A stretch of 7,470 nucleotides of DNA from UBA4729 sp038236865 (GTDB lineage: Bacteria; Patescibacteriota; Saccharimonadia; Saccharimonadales; UBA4665), in contig JBBRZI010000043.1 of the NCBI GenBank assembly GCA_038236865.1, positions 1 through 7,470 of the forward strand. Reading direction: 5' to 3'. Positions 6,078 through 7,470 of this stretch are shown one piece after another. Both the position numbers and the translations under genes were made by a program. How positions within the stretch are numbered: position 1 is the first letter of the stretch; every line of letters starts with the position of its first letter. The notes beneath the pieces were generated by a model. That model saw only the letters and a list, made by a program, of their open reading frames with translations, had not been told where the DNA came from and did not search any database.

Positions 6078-6647
6078 TTAGACCAGCTGCTTGGCCGGTT
6101 GGTGCTTGAGGTACTCAAGGTAGTGCTGTAGTTCGGCGATACTCGCCTGGATGTCATCGAGGGCGCGGTGAATTTCCTTTTTCTCAAACTCCTCACCGTA
6201 CCTGCCCTGCATGATAATTTTAAGGCTGCTGACATCGAGCATGCGGTAATGGAGCTGGTGGTCGAGCTGGGGCCACCACTGTTTAATAAAATTGCGGTCA
6301 TTGTGGATCGAGTTGCCGGCCAAAATCGCCGGTTCAGACCCAAACTGCTGCGCCACGAGGGCAATGAGTTCCTGCTCGACTTGGCCACTAGGCGAACCAT
6401 CGCTCAACTTGGCGACGAAGCTGTCGCGATTGGCGGGATAATCCTGCCACCAGACATTCTTGTCCATCCGATTGACCACTACGTCCCGCGGCTGGCGCAC
6501 ACAGGCCTCATAAGTGGCCAGCGTTTTAAATTGAAAGTCGGTGACGATCGCCGCTACTTCCAAGATGACGTCTTGCTGGGCGTCGAGGCCGGTCATTTCT
6601 AAGTCGACCCACAGTAATTTCGTCGGTATGGCGTGCTTATCAATCAT
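6078..6647 (-). CDS. orn: Oligoribonuclease (DEDDh 3'-5' exoribonuclease)
   Basis: Oligoribonuclease degrades very short RNAs, especially dinucleotides such as pGpG, to mononucleotides at the end of RNA decay; it is cytoplasmic and usually a dimer. At 189 aa it is the normal length. The DEDDh residues are all visible: D15 and E17 in WVDLEMTGL, D117 in GNSIHNDRNF, and H160 with D165 in HRALDDIQASIAEL. HYRMLDVSSLK at 133-143 is also typical. The ATG at 6647 lies 7 nt after a consensus TATAAT and has no Shine-Dalgarno, so the start is inferred to be leaderless. It is followed at 14 bp by the YjbR-family gene, with which it is probably co-transcribed. Confidence 0.96.
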   Translation of the reverse strand: MIDKHAIPTKLLWVDLEMTGLDAQQDVILEVAAIVTDFQFKTLATYEACVRQPRDVVVNRMDKNVWWQDYPANRDSFVAKLSDGSPSGQVEQELIALVAQQFGSEPAILAGNSIHNDRNFIKQWWPQLDHQLHYRMLDVSSLKIIMQGRYGEEFEKKEIHRALDDIQASIAELQHYLEYLKHQPAKQLV

Positions 6648-6654
6648 TTAGCCA

Positions 6655-6660
6655 ATTATA
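6655..6660 (-). promoter_or_regulatory. -10 hexamer of the orn promoter
   Basis: A consensus TATAAT on the minus strand ends 7 nt before the orn ATG, so transcription should begin at or next to the start codon. The best -35 candidates (TTTTGT with a 17-nt spacer, or TTGTTT with 15) are poor and fall in the loop of the inverted repeat at 6670-6689. This is the clearest -10 element in the window. Confidence 0.7.
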
Positions 6661-6669
6661 CCTCTGTTT

Positions 6670-6689
6670 GGCGGTAAACAAAAACCGCC
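6670..6689. repeat. Inverted repeat at the -35 position of orn
   Basis: GGCGGT (6670-6675) and ACCGCC (6684-6689) are perfect 6-bp arms around an A-rich 8-nt centre. The centre coincides with where a -35 box for the orn -10 would be. It could be an operator for orn or the 3' hairpin of the FMN reductase transcript arriving from the right. A terminator reading is weakened because no T run follows the stem on either strand. Confidence 0.45.
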
Positions 6690-6859
6690 GACCTTGAACC
6701 TGTTCTTAATCTTTCTTAGGTCATCAGCCAGGCATCCTGGTGAGTCGAATAACTATTTTCGGGCAGGCACCTACCCTACGGGTCTATAGAGACGAGCTGG
6801 AAATAGTATTGCAGCCACAGAGGGGCCGCTGAGCATCGAAAGAGAGTGTGAACGGGTTG
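6690..6859. other. Non-coding gap between the FMN reductase gene and orn
   Basis: No credible gene, tRNA or known RNA was seen here. It holds small inverted repeats: CCAGG/CCTGG at 6728-6740, a GGGTAG/CTGCCC minus-strand stem with one G-U pair at about 6761-6776, and ACCC/GGGT at 6773-6783. Each is short and none is followed by a T run. An overlapping minus-strand reading frame in this stretch is a shadow of the reductase gene. Confidence 0.4.
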
Positions 6860-7470
6860 TTAGGCCGCCACGGGTTCTTTACCGAGATCAAAGGCCAAGG
6901 CTGCGACCCGGCCGGCCGATAGCGCGTCGCTGTACCACTTGAGCTCGGCCAATACGCCATTAAGGGCGGCTTGCGGTCCATACGGATTGGCCTTGAGGGC
7001 TTCACTGATGTTGCCGGCCTCATCGATGCCGTCACTTACGCCGGAAAAAGCAACTGCATTGGGGATGGGTATCATTTTGCTCTCAGAGATAATTTCCTTG
7101 AGGTGCATAGCCGCTCGAGTGCCCCCGTAGGCGCCATGCGAAACGATGGCCGCCGGCTTACGGTCGACCTGAAAATCGATGTAGTCAAACGCGTTCTTCA
7201 GTACGCCCGGGATGGAGTGGTTATACTCAGGGGTGACGAAAATATACGCATCGGCGGCCTCGAGGCGGGCCAGCCACTTCTCGGCAATCGGGTCGATGGT
7301 GCGATTAGGGTTATAGCGCGGTGAGGCGGCCTCGGCAAAAAATGGCATTGGATACTCCTTGAGGTCGAGTAGTTCAACTTCAACGCCTTCGATTTGCTGG
7401 GCGGTATTAACGACCCAGGTGGCTTGTTTGGCAGTTTGGCGGCCCTGGCGGGTTGATCCGAGAATAACGG
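6860..7470 (-). CDS. NADPH-dependent FMN reductase, flavodoxin-like fold (5' partial)
   Basis: This is a predicted flavoprotein that reduces FMN, quinones or similar acceptors with NAD(P)H. The frame runs off the right end of the window, so the start is missing but should be only a few codons beyond. 202 residues are visible. They begin with the FMN phosphate loop VILGSTRQGR (visible residues 1-10), followed by ELLDLKEYP at 32-40, the conserved TPEYNHSIPGVLKNAFDYI at 79-97 that contacts the flavin, and SHGAYGGTRAA at 110-120. These are the usual landmarks of the FMN_red family (YieF/ChrR/azoreductase-like), in the usual order. An internal ATG at 7348 is not the start because conserved family sequence lies upstream. 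The substrate is not decidable. It is followed by a 212-bp gap before orn, so it is probably a separate transcript. Confidence 0.93.
   Translation of the reverse strand, partial: VILGSTRQGRQTAKQATWVVNTAQQIEGVEVELLDLKEYPMPFFAEAASPRYNPNRTIDPIAEKWLARLEAADAYIFVTPEYNHSIPGVLKNAFDYIDFQVDRKPAAIVSHGAYGGTRAAMHLKEIISESKMIPIPNAVAFSGVSDGIDEAGNISEALKANPYGPQAALNGVLAELKWYSDALSAGRVAALAFDLGKEPVAA

Noticed and set aside
6168..6602. Plus-strand reading frame of 144 codons opposite orn
   Set aside because: It is fully antisense to the DEDDh catalytic segments and has no ribosome site or family motif.
6690..6859. Possible tRNA or small structured RNA in the gap right of orn (a GGTTCAA string on the minus strand)
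   Set aside because: The bases around the T-loop-like string do not form a 5-bp stem and no matching acceptor or anticodon arm was found.
2..7470. Possible recoding of TGA, as in some other CPR lineages, because no gene here stops with TGA
   Set aside because: The conserved proteins read full length with no in-frame TGA, and nine stop codons are too few to infer recoding; the standard bacterial code fits.

Overview
The window is a stretch of compact bacterial core genome, probably from a Candidate Phyla Radiation (Patescibacteria) organism, most likely Candidatus Saccharibacteria (TM7). The assignment rests on recalled family resemblance, not a search. It draws on a DnaG primase whose zinc-site residues are all replaced, a small NPYDF-motif membrane protein, a P-type ATPase of the type seen in that group, short intergenic gaps, and genes that seem to start at or next to their transcription start. 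All reading frames are intact under the standard bacterial code. The nine visible genes stop with TAA (7) or TAG (2) and never TGA. No mobile element, CRISPR array, tRNA or rRNA was seen.

Layout. At the left edge is the C-terminal membrane half of a P-type cation ATPase (+, cut by the window edge). It converges, across a short hairpin-bearing gap, on a four-gene leftward operon read in the order dnaG, rpoD, a small P-loop kinase and an M15-family D,D-peptidase. dnaG and rpoD overlap by 17 bp, kinase and peptidase abut as TAAATG, and rpoD has a near-perfect Shine-Dalgarno inside the end of dnaG. Divergent from dnaG is an unrecognised single-pass membrane protein (+). It converges on a leftward pair, orn (oligoribonuclease) and an MmcQ/YjbR-family protein. 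At the right edge is a leftward NADPH-dependent FMN reductase (flavodoxin fold), cut by the window end.

How the genes fit together. dnaG-rpoD is the core of the classical macromolecular-synthesis operon (replication priming plus the housekeeping sigma factor), here without rpsU upstream and with a kinase and a cell-wall peptidase appended. Orn finishes RNA decay. The other genes are separate housekeeping or membrane functions.

The points most worth a second look are: (1) the primase zinc-binding domain with all four CHCC ligand positions substituted while the TOPRIM catalytic acidic residues are kept; (2) a repeated arrangement in which a -10 hexamer lies exactly 7 nt before the ATG of dnaG, of the membrane protein and of orn, with no Shine-Dalgarno, implying leaderless mRNAs; (3) a 16-bp perfect palindrome over the stop codon of the YjbR-family gene; and (4) a Gln in a cation-ligand position of the P-type ATPase. 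I found no clear new multi-gene system; this is mostly an ordinary core region with some lineage-specific oddities.
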